Positions 17,145 through 25,842 of a DNA stretch of 64,000 nucleotides are shown one piece after another. The stretch lies in NCBI RefSeq assembly GCF_003387475.1, contig NZ_QUNO01000007.1, forward strand, positions 248,001 through 312,000. Direction: 5' to 3'. The position numbers were made by a program, and so were the translations under genes. The notes under the pieces are model-generated. The model had not been told where the DNA came from. It worked only from the letters and a program-made list of their open reading frames with translations, and searched no databases. The number at the start of each line of letters is the position of its first letter. Within the stretch, counting starts at the first letter, position 1. This stretch comes from Kutzneria buriramensis. Its GTDB lineage: Bacteria > Actinomycetota > Actinomycetes > Mycobacteriales > Pseudonocardiaceae.

Positions 17145-17915
17145 GTGCGAACGCGACAGGTCACCGTGCTTGGCAGTTGCGGTGCCTTCCCGGAGCCAGG
17201 GCGTGCGTGCAGCGGGTTTGCGGTGGACTGGGACGGCTACCGCTTGGTGCTCGACCTCGGTTACGCCACACTGCCGCGTCTTCTCGCGCACTGGCCGGAC
17301 GGCGCCGTGGATGCCGTTGTCATCACCCATGAGCACCCTGACCACTGCATCGACCTGCATGGGCTGTTCCGGATGCGGTTCTACGGTGCCCCCGGCCGAG
17401 CGCGGCTGCCGCTGTACTGCCCGCCGGGTGTGCTCGACCGGCTCAGCGGCCTGGAACCCGATGTCGATCTGCGGGCGGTCTTCGACATGCACCTTCTGCC
17501 CGGCACGCACCGGGTCGGGCCGTTCGACCTGACAGGAGTGCCGCTGCCGCACTACGTGCCCAACGCAGGCATTCGGTTGCAGGCCGACGGGGTTGCTCTT
17601 GCCTACTCCGGCGACACCGGCCCGAGTCCACTGCTCGCCGAACTCGGCCGGGACGCCGACCTGTTCATCGTCGAGGCCACCGATCGCGTCGGCGAGACGC
17701 AGCAGACCACCCGGAACCTGATGACCTCTCGCGAGGCCGGCCGGTGGGCGCGGCAGGCCGGGGCCCGCAGGCTGATGCTCACCCATTTCTGGCCGGGCAA
17801 CGACCGGACAGTCTCGGTGGCCGCCGCTCGCGCCGAGTTCGACGGTGACGTGCTGGCGGCGCAGGAGAACCTGGTCGTCGCGCTCGGGTCGGCCAAGTCG
17901 CCCCACGATCGCTGA
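17145..17915 (+). CDS. Metallo-beta-lactamase-fold hydrolase (RNase Z/ElaC-like subgroup)
   Basis: 256 residues. The di-zinc motif is THEHPDH (HxHxDH) near residue 65, followed by the aspartate in YSGDTGPSPLL and a histidine in LMLTHFWPG, the pattern of RNase Z-like and related MBL phosphodiesterases. The N-terminal VTVLGSCGAFPEPGRACSGF is typical of actinobacterial MBL-fold proteins of this size, which are shorter than the long tRNase Z. Start GTG 17145 was chosen because GTGGAGG precedes it. The gene stands alone. It could be a genuine tRNA 3' endonuclease or a small-molecule hydrolase; the sequence does not decide this. Confidence 0.8.
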   Translation: MRTRQVTVLGSCGAFPEPGRACSGFAVDWDGYRLVLDLGYATLPRLLAHWPDGAVDAVVITHEHPDHCIDLHGLFRMRFYGAPGRARLPLYCPPGVLDRLSGLEPDVDLRAVFDMHLLPGTHRVGPFDLTGVPLPHYVPNAGIRLQADGVALAYSGDTGPSPLLAELGRDADLFIVEATDRVGETQQTTRNLMTSREAGRWARQAGARRLMLTHFWPGNDRTVSVAAARAEFDGDVLAAQENLVVALGSAKSPHDR

Positions 17916-18022
17916 GACCGTCCCGGGGACCTCGACGTCGAACTCGTCGAGGCCGAAGTCGATCTCGAGTCCTTCAGGCTAGCCGGAATGTGCTATGCCG
18001 GCGGCCTTGCCATCCTCGAGTC

Positions 18023-18412
18023 ATGGCCTTGCGCTGTCTTCTCGTCGACGACAGTGCTCGCTTCCTCCAGGCCGCCAAGGCGCTGCTCGAACGCGAAGGA
18101 CTGGTCGTCGACATCGCCTCGACCGTCCCCGACGCGCTACGACGCGCCGGGGCGTTCCGGCCGGACGTGGTGCTCATCGACATCGACCTCGGCGACCAGA
18201 GCGGGTTCGACCTCGCGCGGCGGTTGGACGAGCATCGGTTCGACGACCGGGACGACACGAACGGGCCCGGGATCATCATGGTGTCGACCCATCAGCGGGA
18301 GGACTTCGAGGAGCTCATCGCGGACAGCCCGGCGCTCGGATTTCTCGCCAAGTCAGCCCTGTGCGCCGGCGCCGTCCACGAGCTGCTCCTGGGCGCCCCC
18401 GGCCAGTCCTAG
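18023..18412 (+). CDS. Stand-alone response-regulator receiver domain
   Basis: 129 residues consisting of one CheY-like receiver: the acidic pair DD in CLLVDDSARFLQ, the phospho-acceptor aspartate in DVVLIDIDLGD, the Thr/Ser in IIMVSTHQRED and the lysine in FLAKSALCAG. No output domain follows the C-terminus (HELLLGAPGQS). Its 3' end overlaps the 3' end of the convergent NarL-type regulator by 4 bp. With the nearby kinase (19193) it could act as a phosphate sink or second target. Confidence 0.8.
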   Translation: MALRCLLVDDSARFLQAAKALLEREGLVVDIASTVPDALRRAGAFRPDVVLIDIDLGDQSGFDLARRLDEHRFDDRDDTNGPGIIMVSTHQREDFEELIADSPALGFLAKSALCAGAVHELLLGAPGQS

Positions 18413-19113
18413 CGGGATTCGAGGAAGGCGACGACCGCCAGCACGCGGCGGTGATCATCGCCGCTGTCGGGGATCCGCAGCTTGGTGAGGATGTGCTGCA
18501 CGTGTTTCTCGACGGTCCCCTCGGTGACCCACAGCTGACGGGCGATTCCGGCGTTGGACCGTCCCTCCGCCACGAGTGCGAGCACCTCACGCTCACGCGC
18601 GCTGAGCGCGGCCAGCGGGTCGTCCTTGCGACTGGCCCGGAGCAGGTCCTGCACCAGCACGGGGTCGACGACGACATCGCCCCGCGCGATCCGCTCCACG
18701 GTGTCGACGAACTCGTTCACATCGACGACGCGGCTCTTGAGCAGGTAGCCGACGCCCCGCCCGCTGGCCAACAGCTCCAACGTGTGTTCCACCTCGACGT
18801 GCGCGGAAAGCAGGAGCACCCGCATCCGGGGATACCGCGTGCGGATCGTCCGAGCCGCCGCGAGCCCCTCGGTGTGCTGTGTCGGTGGCATCCGGATGTC
18901 CAGGATGACCAGGTCCGGGACGTGTTCCTCGACCAGGGCGAGGAGTTGGGCGCCGTCACCGGCCTGCCCCACCACGTCGAAGCCGAAGCGCTCGAGCAGG
19001 CTGGTGATGCCCTCGCGGAGCAGGACGTCGTCGTCCGCCACGACCACCCGTCTGCGGTTGGTCGTGGTGCCGTCCTCCGAAGATCGCGGACCGGGCCGCT
19101 TCGCCGCATCCAT
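18409..19113 (-). CDS. NarL/LuxR-type response regulator
   Basis: 234 residues. Receiver domain with VVVADDDVLLREGI, the phosphorylated Asp in VILDIRMPP, and YLLKSRV. The C-terminal LuxR helix-turn-helix reads LSAREREVLALVAEGRSNAG followed by GTVEKHVQHILTKL. The gene is divergent from the histidine kinase at 19193, with an 80-bp promoter gap, and is the obvious cognate regulator. The receiver carries an inserted TQHTEGL segment in the beta3-alpha3 loop, which is common in actinobacterial NarL regulators paired with GAF-containing kinases. Confidence 0.87.
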   Translation of the reverse strand: MDAAKRPGPRSSEDGTTTNRRRVVVADDDVLLREGITSLLERFGFDVVGQAGDGAQLLALVEEHVPDLVILDIRMPPTQHTEGLAAARTIRTRYPRMRVLLLSAHVEVEHTLELLASGRGVGYLLKSRVVDVNEFVDTVERIARGDVVVDPVLVQDLLRASRKDDPLAALSAREREVLALVAEGRSNAGIARQLWVTEGTVEKHVQHILTKLRIPDSGDDHRRVLAVVAFLESR

Positions 19114-19192
19114 TTGTCCGTTATGGGGACCCTAGTCCCTTACGCGTCGCGAGGCGACCGACTGTACTGGAGGCCATGCACAGGAGACTATC

Positions 19193-21067
19193 GTGGGCGG
19201 CCTGATCCTCCGCGTGCTCGGCGGGTGCGCCCTGCTCGCGATCACGGAGGGCATCCTGCTCGTCGTCCTGCTCAGCGCGGTCATCGTCGAGCGCGAGTCG
19301 GCGCAACTCGCGAGGCACTCTCAGGAATTGCTCACGAGCTCGAGCCGACTCGAGAGGCTGCTCGTCGACGTGGAGACGGGCGGCCGTGGCTTCCTGCTCA
19401 CCGGCGACGAAAGGTTTCTCGAGCCCTGGAACACCGCGCGCGCCGCGATCCCCGCGGAGAGCGTGAACCTCCAGCGGCTGTCCGACACCCCCGAACAGAG
19501 GGACCAGTCCCGGCGGATCACCCAGGGCATCGAGTCCTACGTCGCGCGGTATTCGGTGCCCATGGTGGGTGCCGCGCGCCGGAACGATCCCTCGGTGCGC
19601 AGTGTCGCGGCGATCGACGACGGGAGGCGGCGTGTGGATCTGATCCGGACCGATTTCGAGCGCCTCGACCTGACCGAGCGCGGCGTGGCCGTCGCCCGCG
19701 ACGAGCAGGCCGCGGCCACGGCCGGCCAGGCGGTGGTCGCGGTTGCGGCCGGCGTCGCCGGATCGGTGTTGCTGATCCTGCTTTTCGCCGGCTACATGAC
19801 ACGTGCCGTCATCCGCCCCGTGCGCCGAGCGGCGGCCATGGCCGATCGGCTCGCCGGCGGCGAACTCGCCACTCGTATCCCCGAGACCGGCGCGGCCGAG
19901 ATCCGAACACTGGAGCGCTCGTTCAACAAGATGGGACGCTCGCTCGAGCAGAACCGCGACGAGCTCACCCAGTTCGCCGATGAGCAGGCGGCGCTGCGGC
20001 GAGTGGCCACCCTCGTCGCGCACGCGGAGCCGCCGCCCGCCGTCTTCACCGCCGTGACCGAGGAGGCGGGCCGGGTCCTCGGTGCCGACGGCACGCGGCT
20101 GCTGCGTTACGAGGCCGACGGCACGGCGACCACGGTCGCCAGCTGGGGCGCGGCCGGTTGCGAGGTGGTGGTCGGAGCCCGCGTGCGGCTGGACGCCGAG
20201 AGCGTCGCGTCCCAGGTGTTGCGCACCGACGAGCCCGCGCGGATCGAGGGCGTTGTCGAGGCGCTCGGCGGAGACGTCAGGTCGGCGGTCGGGGTCCCGA
20301 TCCTCGTCGAGGGAGCCCTGTGGGGAGTGATGAAGGCACTGTCGACTCGGGACGAGCCGCTGCCCGAGGACACCGAGAACCGCTTCGCCAACTTCACCGA
20401 TCTGGTCGCGACCGCGATCGCCAACACCCAGGCGCGTGCCGACCTGGCCGCCTCCCGGGTGCGCGTGGTGGCCGCGGCCGACGAGACTCGCCGGCGGATC
20501 GAACGCGATCTGCATGACGGCATCCAGCAGCGGCTCGTCTCGCTCGCGCTGGATCTGCGGGCGGCCGAGGCCGGGGTGCCGGCCGAGTTGCCCGGGCTGC
20601 GGAGCGAGCTGTCCGAGGTCGCCTCCGGGTTGGCGGCGGCGGTGGACGAACTGCGCGAGATCGCGCGCGGGATCCACCCCGCGATCCTGTCCGAGGGTGG
20701 TCTGGGTCCCGCGCTCAGGGCGCTCGCCCGCCGCTCAGCCATCCCGGTCGAGCTCGACGTGCAGGTCGGGAGCCGACTCGCACCGTCGGTCGAGGTCGCG
20801 GCGTACTACACGGTGGCGGAGGCGCTTGCCAACGCGACGAAACACGCGCGGGCGTCAGTGGTCCGCGTCGAAGCGGCTGTGCGGGGGGACCGGCTGCACG
20901 TCGCGGTCCGTGACGACGGCGTTGGCGGCGCCGATCCGGCACGTGGCTCCGGCCTGATCGGGCTCACCGACCGGATCGAGGCCCTGGAAGGCCGGATGAC
21001 CGTCGCCAGCCCACCGGGCCTGGGTACCTCGCTGAAGGTGGAGCTGCCCCTCGGCGTGGACGAGTGA
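19193..21067 (+). CDS. Membrane histidine kinase: CHASE3 - HAMP - GAF - HisKA_3 - HATPase
   Basis: 624 residues. A first membrane helix (residues 5-30) and a second (about 178-202) flank a CHASE3-like extracytoplasmic domain with VETGGRGFLLTGDERFLEPW. HAMP follows (PVRRAAAMADRLAGGELATR), then a GAF domain (about 265-420), the NarL-type dimerisation/phosphorylation helix RRRIERDLHDGIQQRLVSLA with the phospho-His, and the ATPase with EALANATKHARAS and DDGVGGAD. GTG 19193 is the start. It is divergent from its likely partner 18409-19113. The stimulus is unknown; CHASE3 and GAF suggest extracellular and cytosolic inputs combined. Confidence 0.88.
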   Translation: MGGLILRVLGGCALLAITEGILLVVLLSAVIVERESAQLARHSQELLTSSSRLERLLVDVETGGRGFLLTGDERFLEPWNTARAAIPAESVNLQRLSDTPEQRDQSRRITQGIESYVARYSVPMVGAARRNDPSVRSVAAIDDGRRRVDLIRTDFERLDLTERGVAVARDEQAAATAGQAVVAVAAGVAGSVLLILLFAGYMTRAVIRPVRRAAAMADRLAGGELATRIPETGAAEIRTLERSFNKMGRSLEQNRDELTQFADEQAALRRVATLVAHAEPPPAVFTAVTEEAGRVLGADGTRLLRYEADGTATTVASWGAAGCEVVVGARVRLDAESVASQVLRTDEPARIEGVVEALGGDVRSAVGVPILVEGALWGVMKALSTRDEPLPEDTENRFANFTDLVATAIANTQARADLAASRVRVVAAADETRRRIERDLHDGIQQRLVSLALDLRAAEAGVPAELPGLRSELSEVASGLAAAVDELREIARGIHPAILSEGGLGPALRALARRSAIPVELDVQVGSRLAPSVEVAAYYTVAEALANATKHARASVVRVEAAVRGDRLHVAVRDDGVGGADPARGSGLIGLTDRIEALEGRMTVASPPGLGTSLKVELPLGVDE

Positions 21068-21256
21068 CAGTTCCGGCTAGCTGGTACGCGGGGCTGCCGG
21101 TGAGCACCCAGGGCAAGACGCCCGTTCGCTGCGACGACACGCGCCCGCTCAACCGCGAAGCTTTTGGTCGCAAGGAAATCATCGTCGAGCATCGGGACGT
21201 GGGATGTGTGCGACCGAGAAGCTGGAGAACCGAGACGGACACCCGCGGTGAACGGT

Positions 21257-21970
21257 ATGGCCGGCGACCGGGACCAGGCGATTGCCACGGCCATCGGCAG
21301 GCTGGCCAGCGCGGACAACGTGCCGGTCAGGCTTGAGCATGTCTGCCGCGCCGGCGCGGCCGCGCTCGGCGTCGCCGGGGTGAGCCTGTGCACGATCGGC
21401 GACCTCGGGCTGGGCGAGCCGGTCTACGCGACCGATGCCGTCAGTGAGCGCGCGATAGAACTGGAGATCACCGTCGGCACCGGTCCGGGCATGCAGGCGC
21501 TGCGGAACGGCAACGTGGTGATGTCGGCCGATCTGGACAGCAGCACCAGCCTGCACCAGTGGCCCGCGCTGGTCCCGATGTTGAGCGCTCTCGGCGTGTG
21601 CGCCGTGTTCGCGTTCCCGCTGACCGCCGGCGAGATCACGGTCGGCGTCCTCGAGCTGTATCGCGCCGGACCCGGCGCGTTGCCGATGGCGGCAATGGCC
21701 GATGGGCAGCTTTTCGCGGACTACGCCATGGCATTGCTGCTCGACAGCGATTACTGGCGGCCCGGGAGCGATGTGGAGGACGTGCTCGCCGGCACGTTGC
21801 CGGAACAATGGAGGCGGGTGAACCTGGCGACCTGTGTCATTGCGGCCCAGCTTGGCATCGGCGCGACGCAGGCGTACCAGCGCCTGCGCGCGTACGCGTT
21901 CACTGTGGACTGTCAGCTGCGGCAGGTCGCCGACGCCGTGTTGGAGGGGTGCATCGAGCTCACACCGTGA
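21257..21970 (+). CDS. GAF domain protein with degenerate ANTAR-like C-terminus
   Basis: 237 residues from ATG 21257; GTG 21248 is possible, but ATG aligns with the start of the paralogue at 47365 (MAGDRDQAIATAI versus MWADRERRVAEAI). Residues about 20-165 form a GAF domain (VSLCTIGDLGLGEPVYATD). The last 55 residues (VNLATCVIAAQLGIGATQAY ... ADAVLEGCIEL) have the three-helix length and spacing of ANTAR RNA-binding domains, but the usual QAKG is replaced by LATC. It may have lost RNA binding. It follows the histidine kinase by 190 bp and may share its signalling context. Confidence 0.7.
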   Translation: MAGDRDQAIATAIGRLASADNVPVRLEHVCRAGAAALGVAGVSLCTIGDLGLGEPVYATDAVSERAIELEITVGTGPGMQALRNGNVVMSADLDSSTSLHQWPALVPMLSALGVCAVFAFPLTAGEITVGVLELYRAGPGALPMAAMADGQLFADYAMALLLDSDYWRPGSDVEDVLAGTLPEQWRRVNLATCVIAAQLGIGATQAYQRLRAYAFTVDCQLRQVADAVLEGCIELTP

Positions 21971-22002
21971 TCCTGCACGGTACGGGTCGTCGGCACCCGG
22001 GG

Positions 22003-23550
22003 TCAGCTGTCGTTGTCCCGGTGGGCGCGCACGGCAGCGCTGGCCTGGGTGATCAGGGTGAGCGCCTCGGCCGGATCGCGTACCTCGGATGCCCGCTGAC
22101 GGATGTGGTGGCGATGCTCGGCCGGCGCGACGGTCAGATGCCGGCGCATGGCGACCGCGAAAGCTCCCCAGAAGGCGGGCGAGCGGACCGCGTCCGCGAC
22201 GGCGGGCGGCGCCGTCGCGTGAGCGGTGTCGTCCGGCTCGCTGATCCCGGAATCCGCCGGCTCGGGCAACGTGGTCGGTGTGTCACGCCGAGGCTCGGGC
22301 AGTGTGAGCAGGTGCAGCAGGTCGTGGGCTGCGGCGTCGCGATGGGTCAGGGGCCGCAGTCCGAACAATCGCGCCACGGTTGCGAGCACGGAACTGTGGT
22401 CGTAGACGGTGTGGTCGATCGTGCCGCGCGGGATCAGCGGGGAGATGACGACCGCGGGCACCCGCACGCCCAGTCGGTCGAAGGTGAAGTCATGGTGGTT
22501 GTTGTGCGGGAACGAGATCTGGTCTCCCGGTGGGACCGCCGGCGGGGGCGAGACGTGGTCGTAGAAGCCGCCGTGCTCGTCGTAGGTGATGACCAGCACG
22601 GAGTGCTCCCAGTGCGGGGAGTTCCTGATGGCCTCGTAGACCGTCTTCACGAGGCGCTCGCCACTGGTGACATCCCCGAGCGGGTGCTGGGAGTTTCCGC
22701 CACGGAAGTCCCTCGCTCCGAACAGGACGTCGCCGTAGTCCGGTTCGATGAACACGTATCGGGGTCGGTAACCGGGGTCGCGGAGTCGCTCGCCGAAGGT
22801 CGCGGCGCGGGAGAAGTGGCCGGCGAGCAGGTTGCGGCCCATTCCCCGGAGTGCGAGGACCTGGGGGAACTCGTCGCCGGCGACGACCTCCCACGGGATG
22901 TGGTTGTCGCCCAGCCGGTCGAAGATCGTGCCGTTGTCGAAGTGGTATCCGTCGAGCACGTAGCCGGCGACCTTGTCCCAGTTGCTCGGGCTGTCGTCCA
23001 GACCGCCGGACGACGCCGCGTGGACGAACAACCGGTTGGGCCACGTGGGTCCCGGCAGCGCGGAGAACCAGCGGTCACATACCGCGAACTCCCGTGCGAG
23101 CGCGTTGAGCACGGGAAGCTGCGCGGGCGCGAAACACTGCATGATCCTGTCCGGACGTGCTGAGCCCGTTGCGCGGTAGCTCGACACGAAGCCGGAGTTG
23201 TCGATCGGCGGGTATCCGGCCTTGGGTTGGTAGACGACGTGAGGACCACACAGCTGTTCCACGACGTTCGCGAACTCATGACCGGGATCCCTGTCCTGCG
23301 CGGTGATGAAGTAGTCCGCCGGCGTGCTCGCCACCACCGCACGCCCGGTTGCGGGATCGGTGTTGACGCCGAGGAGGCCGACCAGCCCGTCGGGTGTCGA
23401 CCGTGCTCCGGTGGCCGCGTCCGTGCCGACGACACCGGAGAACCCCAGCATGTGATCGAAGGAGCGGTTTTCCAGCATGAGCACGAAAATCCTTTGTGGA
23501 GCGGGCGCGAAACCTGGCTGCGCGGTCACTTGGCCACCGTCCCACGCCAT
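22003..23550 (-). CDS. Phospholipase C / acid phosphatase-type phosphoesterase (PF04185-like)
   Basis: 515 residues. Signature motifs of the bacterial phospholipase C/AcpA superfamily are seen: FVLMLENRSFDHMLG at the N-terminus (metal site and nucleophile region), FALPGPTWPNR-like SALPGPTWPNRLFVHAASSG, VLVITYDEHGGFYDHVSPPP and VRVPAVVISPLIP. It would hydrolyse phospholipid head groups or phosphate monoesters. Unlike many relatives, no signal peptide precedes the catalytic domain (MAWDGGQVTAQPGF), so it is probably cytosolic or leaves by another route. The last 110 residues are an unassigned Pro/Ala-rich and helical tail. Confidence 0.83.
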   Translation of the reverse strand: MAWDGGQVTAQPGFAPAPQRIFVLMLENRSFDHMLGFSGVVGTDAATGARSTPDGLVGLLGVNTDPATGRAVVASTPADYFITAQDRDPGHEFANVVEQLCGPHVVYQPKAGYPPIDNSGFVSSYRATGSARPDRIMQCFAPAQLPVLNALAREFAVCDRWFSALPGPTWPNRLFVHAASSGGLDDSPSNWDKVAGYVLDGYHFDNGTIFDRLGDNHIPWEVVAGDEFPQVLALRGMGRNLLAGHFSRAATFGERLRDPGYRPRYVFIEPDYGDVLFGARDFRGGNSQHPLGDVTSGERLVKTVYEAIRNSPHWEHSVLVITYDEHGGFYDHVSPPPAVPPGDQISFPHNNHHDFTFDRLGVRVPAVVISPLIPRGTIDHTVYDHSSVLATVARLFGLRPLTHRDAAAHDLLHLLTLPEPRRDTPTTLPEPADSGISEPDDTAHATAPPAVADAVRSPAFWGAFAVAMRRHLTVAPAEHRHHIRQRASEVRDPAEALTLITQASAAVRAHRDNDS

Positions 23551-23639
23551 GACTGACGTGTATAGGTGGCCACGTCGGTCCTCTCGGGTGTCGGATGGGC
23601 TGAGTCGACTGCGCCCACAGCCGGCAGTGTCCGGAACGG

Positions 23640-23795
23640 GGCAGTGGCCGATCGGCTAGGCGCTCGGCCTGGTGGCTGCTGTTCGGCGTGGTGCCCATCG
23701 TCGGCCAGATCCTGCTGATCGTCTTCTTCGCCATCCGCAGCGACCAGGGCGACAACCGGTTCGACCCGGTTCCGATGGCGGTGGCGGCCCGGTGA
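23640..23795 (+). pseudogene. DUF805-type membrane protein, C-terminal remnant
   Basis: The frame ending at TGA 23793-23795 reads WWLLFGVVPIVGQILLIVFF, then SDQGDNRFDP. This is the last membrane helix and the GDNRYGP-like tail of DUF805 proteins. The first helices are missing and no start is present. It is the first of three gene stubs in a row. Confidence 0.55.
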
Positions 23796-23819
23796 CGGTG
23801 GCCGCGGTGCTGGACGTGG

Positions 23820-24083
23820 CTGCTGGTCGGCAAACGCTTCGGCACCGTCGACGTGCTACGGCACGTCAGCGTGGCGGTCGAGCCGGGTTCGGTGGTGGCC
23901 GTCGTCGGGCACAACGGGGCCGGCAAGACGACGTTGGTGCGGGTCGCCGTGGGACTGGCCCGGCCCGACGGCGGCGAGGTCCATGTGGCCGGCATTCCCT
24001 TGGCACGCCTGGGCGTCCGCGCGGCGGCGCGGGGCGAGCCGACGCTGTCCCCGGCGATCACCCGCCGGCTCATCGACCGCTAG
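23820..24083 (+). pseudogene. ABC transporter ATPase, N-terminal remnant
   Basis: The frame contains KRFGTVDVLRHVSVAVEPGS, then the Walker A VVGHNGAGKTTLVR and a GGEVHVAGIPLA segment. After about 75 residues the sequence departs from the family and stops at 24083. There is no Q-loop continuation, signature LSGG or Walker B, so it cannot be a functional ATPase. Confidence 0.6.
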
Positions 24084-24091
24084 TCCAGGTC

Positions 24092-24249
24092 GGGAACGGC
24101 TGTCGAACGCGGAGATCGCGAAGGGCCTGCACATCAGCGAGGGCACCGCCAAGGCCCATATCAGCCGCATCCTGTCCAAGTTGCAATGCGGCAACCGGGT
24201 GCAGGCGGCGATCATCGCCCACGACGCGGGAGTCCTCCATGGACAGTGA
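24092..24249 (+). pseudogene. LuxR-type response regulator, C-terminal helix-turn-helix remnant
   Basis: The frame reads ERLSNAEIAKGLHISEGTAK, then AHISRILSKLQCGNRVQAAI, ending HDAGVL before TGA 24247-24249. This is the end of a NarL/FixJ DNA-binding domain without its receiver or first helix. It is fused head-on to the truncated ABC gene, which implies deletions across the stretch. Confidence 0.6.
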
Positions 24250-24261
24250 CGGCGCCCGATC

Positions 24262-24693
24262 TCACGGTGTTGGTGGCTGGATCAGCTCGATGAGGTTGCC
24301 TTCCGGGTCCTTGACGTAGGCGAACCGGGCGCCGGGTTCCACCGCGTCGGCCGGCGGCCACACCTCGGCGCCGCCCGCCGCCACGATGCCGGCGAACGCC
24401 GTGTCCAGGTCGCGGACCGACACCGCCCAGTGGCCGAACCCGAGCGTGTTCGCGGCGTCGAGCGGATCGGCGTAGGCGCGGTTCCGGCTCGCGCCGGCCC
24501 TTTCGATCAGTTCCAGACGCACGCCGGAGCCTGACCGCAGCACGACGGTACGCACGGCCGGGTCGTCCAGGCGGAATTCCTCGACGACCTCGTGCAGGCC
24601 CAGTGCCCGCTGGTACCAGGCGCGCTGAGCGTCCAGGTCCGCGACGGACAGGCTGGTGTGGTGCACGCCCAGGCCAAGGTCGACATCGGTCAT
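24262..24693 (-). CDS. VOC-superfamily protein (glyoxalase/bleomycin-resistance/dioxygenase fold)
   Basis: 143 residues with two beta-alpha-beta-beta-beta units: VHHTSLSVADLDAQRAWYQR begins the first, and FGHWAVSVRDLDTAFAGIVA the second. The metal-ligand positions His (in VHHTS), Glu (in RLELIE), His (in FGHWA) and Glu (in GNLIELIQ) are all present, so a metal-dependent enzyme is likely. Substrate unknown. Divergent from a TetR regulator with palindromic operators between them (24709-24744), so expression is probably de-repressed by a small molecule that the enzyme handles. Confidence 0.82.
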   Translation of the reverse strand: MTDVDLGLGVHHTSLSVADLDAQRAWYQRALGLHEVVEEFRLDDPAVRTVVLRSGSGVRLELIERAGASRNRAYADPLDAANTLGFGHWAVSVRDLDTAFAGIVAAGGAEVWPPADAVEPGARFAYVKDPEGNLIELIQPPTP

Positions 24694-24708
24694 GATGATC
24701 TCCCGTGA

Positions 24709-24744
24709 AGGTTAATGGCACTAACCTGGTGAATGACACTAACC
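24709..24744. promoter_or_regulatory. Tandem TetR operators between VOC and tetR genes
   Basis: AGGTTAATGGCACTAACCT (24709-24727) is a near-perfect 19-bp palindrome: GGTTAATG mirrors CACTAACC with one mismatch. A second, weaker copy GGTGAATGACACTAACC follows directly at 24728-24744. Both sit between the VOC start (24693) and the tetR start (24753), so binding would block both promoters. Confidence 0.7.
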
Positions 24745-24752
24745 TTAGCTCC

Positions 24753-25358
24753 GTGTCGGACAACGTCAAGCGGCGCAGCGGGCAGCACCACGGTGACCTG
24801 CGCCGCACCCTGGAGCAGGCCGCACTGGAACTGGTGCTCACCAAGGGCGTCGGCGGATTCACCATGGCCGAGGCCAGCCGCCGTGCCGGCGTGAGTGTTG
24901 CCGCGCCGTACAAGCACTACGAGGATCGCGACGCGCTGCTGAGTGAGCTCGCGGTGCGGGCCTACACCGAGCAACGCGAGCAGTACCGCGCCGCGATGGC
25001 GGACGCCGGCGATCCGGGCGACCAACTGGTGGCCTTCGCCGTGGCCTACGTCCAGTTCGCCGCCGACCGACCGGCATTGTTCGCCCTCACCTTCGCCGCC
25101 GGCCTGGACAAAGCGCGCTTCCCCGCCCTCGCCGAGGCCGGCCAGGCGCTGTTCGCCGAACTGTTCGGGCCGGCCCGTGTCCTGTGTGGTGAGGACCGAC
25201 AGGCCCGCCGGTTGGTGTTGGCGATCGCGGCCTGCGCACACGGCCACGCGGTGTTCCTCGCCGAAGGGGTGCTCGCCGGCCTGTCGGACCCGCTCGCCGA
25301 GGTCAAACGGGAGGCAGCTGCGGCGGCGTCGGCGCTGATCGCCGGATATGTGGCCTGA
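24753..25358 (+). CDS. TetR-family repressor
   Basis: 201 residues from GTG 24753 (an upstream in-frame ATG at 24705 would begin inside the operators and adds only non-conserved residues). The helix-turn-helix is FTMAEASRRAGVSVAAPYKH, with YEDRDALLSELA after it, then an all-helical ligand domain (TetR_C of the WHG type) rich in alanine. It is divergent from the VOC gene and likely represses it and itself through the palindromes at 24709-24744. The start is only 8 bp after the second operator, so the transcript may be leaderless or nearly so. Confidence 0.83.
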   Translation: MSDNVKRRSGQHHGDLRRTLEQAALELVLTKGVGGFTMAEASRRAGVSVAAPYKHYEDRDALLSELAVRAYTEQREQYRAAMADAGDPGDQLVAFAVAYVQFAADRPALFALTFAAGLDKARFPALAEAGQALFAELFGPARVLCGEDRQARRLVLAIAACAHGHAVFLAEGVLAGLSDPLAEVKREAAAAASALIAGYVA

Positions 25359-25395
25359 CGTCCCATCTGGGGACTTTTGTACGAGCCGGCCAGCG

Positions 25396-25842
25396 TCAGA
25401 ATCCGCAGGCGCTGTCGGCGGTGCGAGCCAACTGGTCGAGGTCGGGCGCCCCGGGATTCGCGTCCAGGGTGACAAGCCAGGTCTGCATGGCGGCCACGCA
25501 CGTGTTCAGACTGGTGTTGCTCGCGGTGAGGGTGTTGACCTGACCGTTGAGGGTGTCGGTCTGAGCGTTGAGCTGGTCGATGAGAACGCTCGCGGCCGCC
25601 AGTTTCCGGTTCGTGTCCGTCAGCGTCCGCTGCTGGTGGTCGATCTGCTGGTGCAGGCTCGCGTTGGTGCCCTGCTCGTTCAGGTAGAGGACGAGCATCG
25701 TGCTTGCCGTCGCCAGGGCGCACACGGACAGAGCGGTCAGCACGACACGGAGGGATCTGCTCGGCGGCGGTGTCGTGGCCGGCGGGAGATCGGTGAATAC
25801 GGCTTGCGGCTCAAGTGGTTCGGCAGTAGGGGCGTCGAACAT
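25396..25842 (-). CDS. Single-pass membrane protein with coiled-coil extracytoplasmic domain, function unknown
   Basis: 148 residues from the ATG at 25842, preceded by GGAAGGGA; a longer frame to 25941 has no ribosome site. A short Pro-rich cytoplasmic part (TDLPPATTPPPSRS) leads to one membrane helix (LRVVLTALSVCALATASTML), then a coiled coil rich in Gln/Asn/Leu (LIDQLNAQTDTLNGQVNTL) and a tail with two cysteines (TCVAAM ... DSACGF) that could form a disulfide. I do not recognise a family. Convergent with tetR. Confidence 0.65.
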   Translation of the reverse strand: MFDAPTAEPLEPQAVFTDLPPATTPPPSRSLRVVLTALSVCALATASTMLVLYLNEQGTNASLHQQIDHQQRTLTDTNRKLAAASVLIDQLNAQTDTLNGQVNTLTASNTSLNTCVAAMQTWLVTLDANPGAPDLDQLARTADSACGF

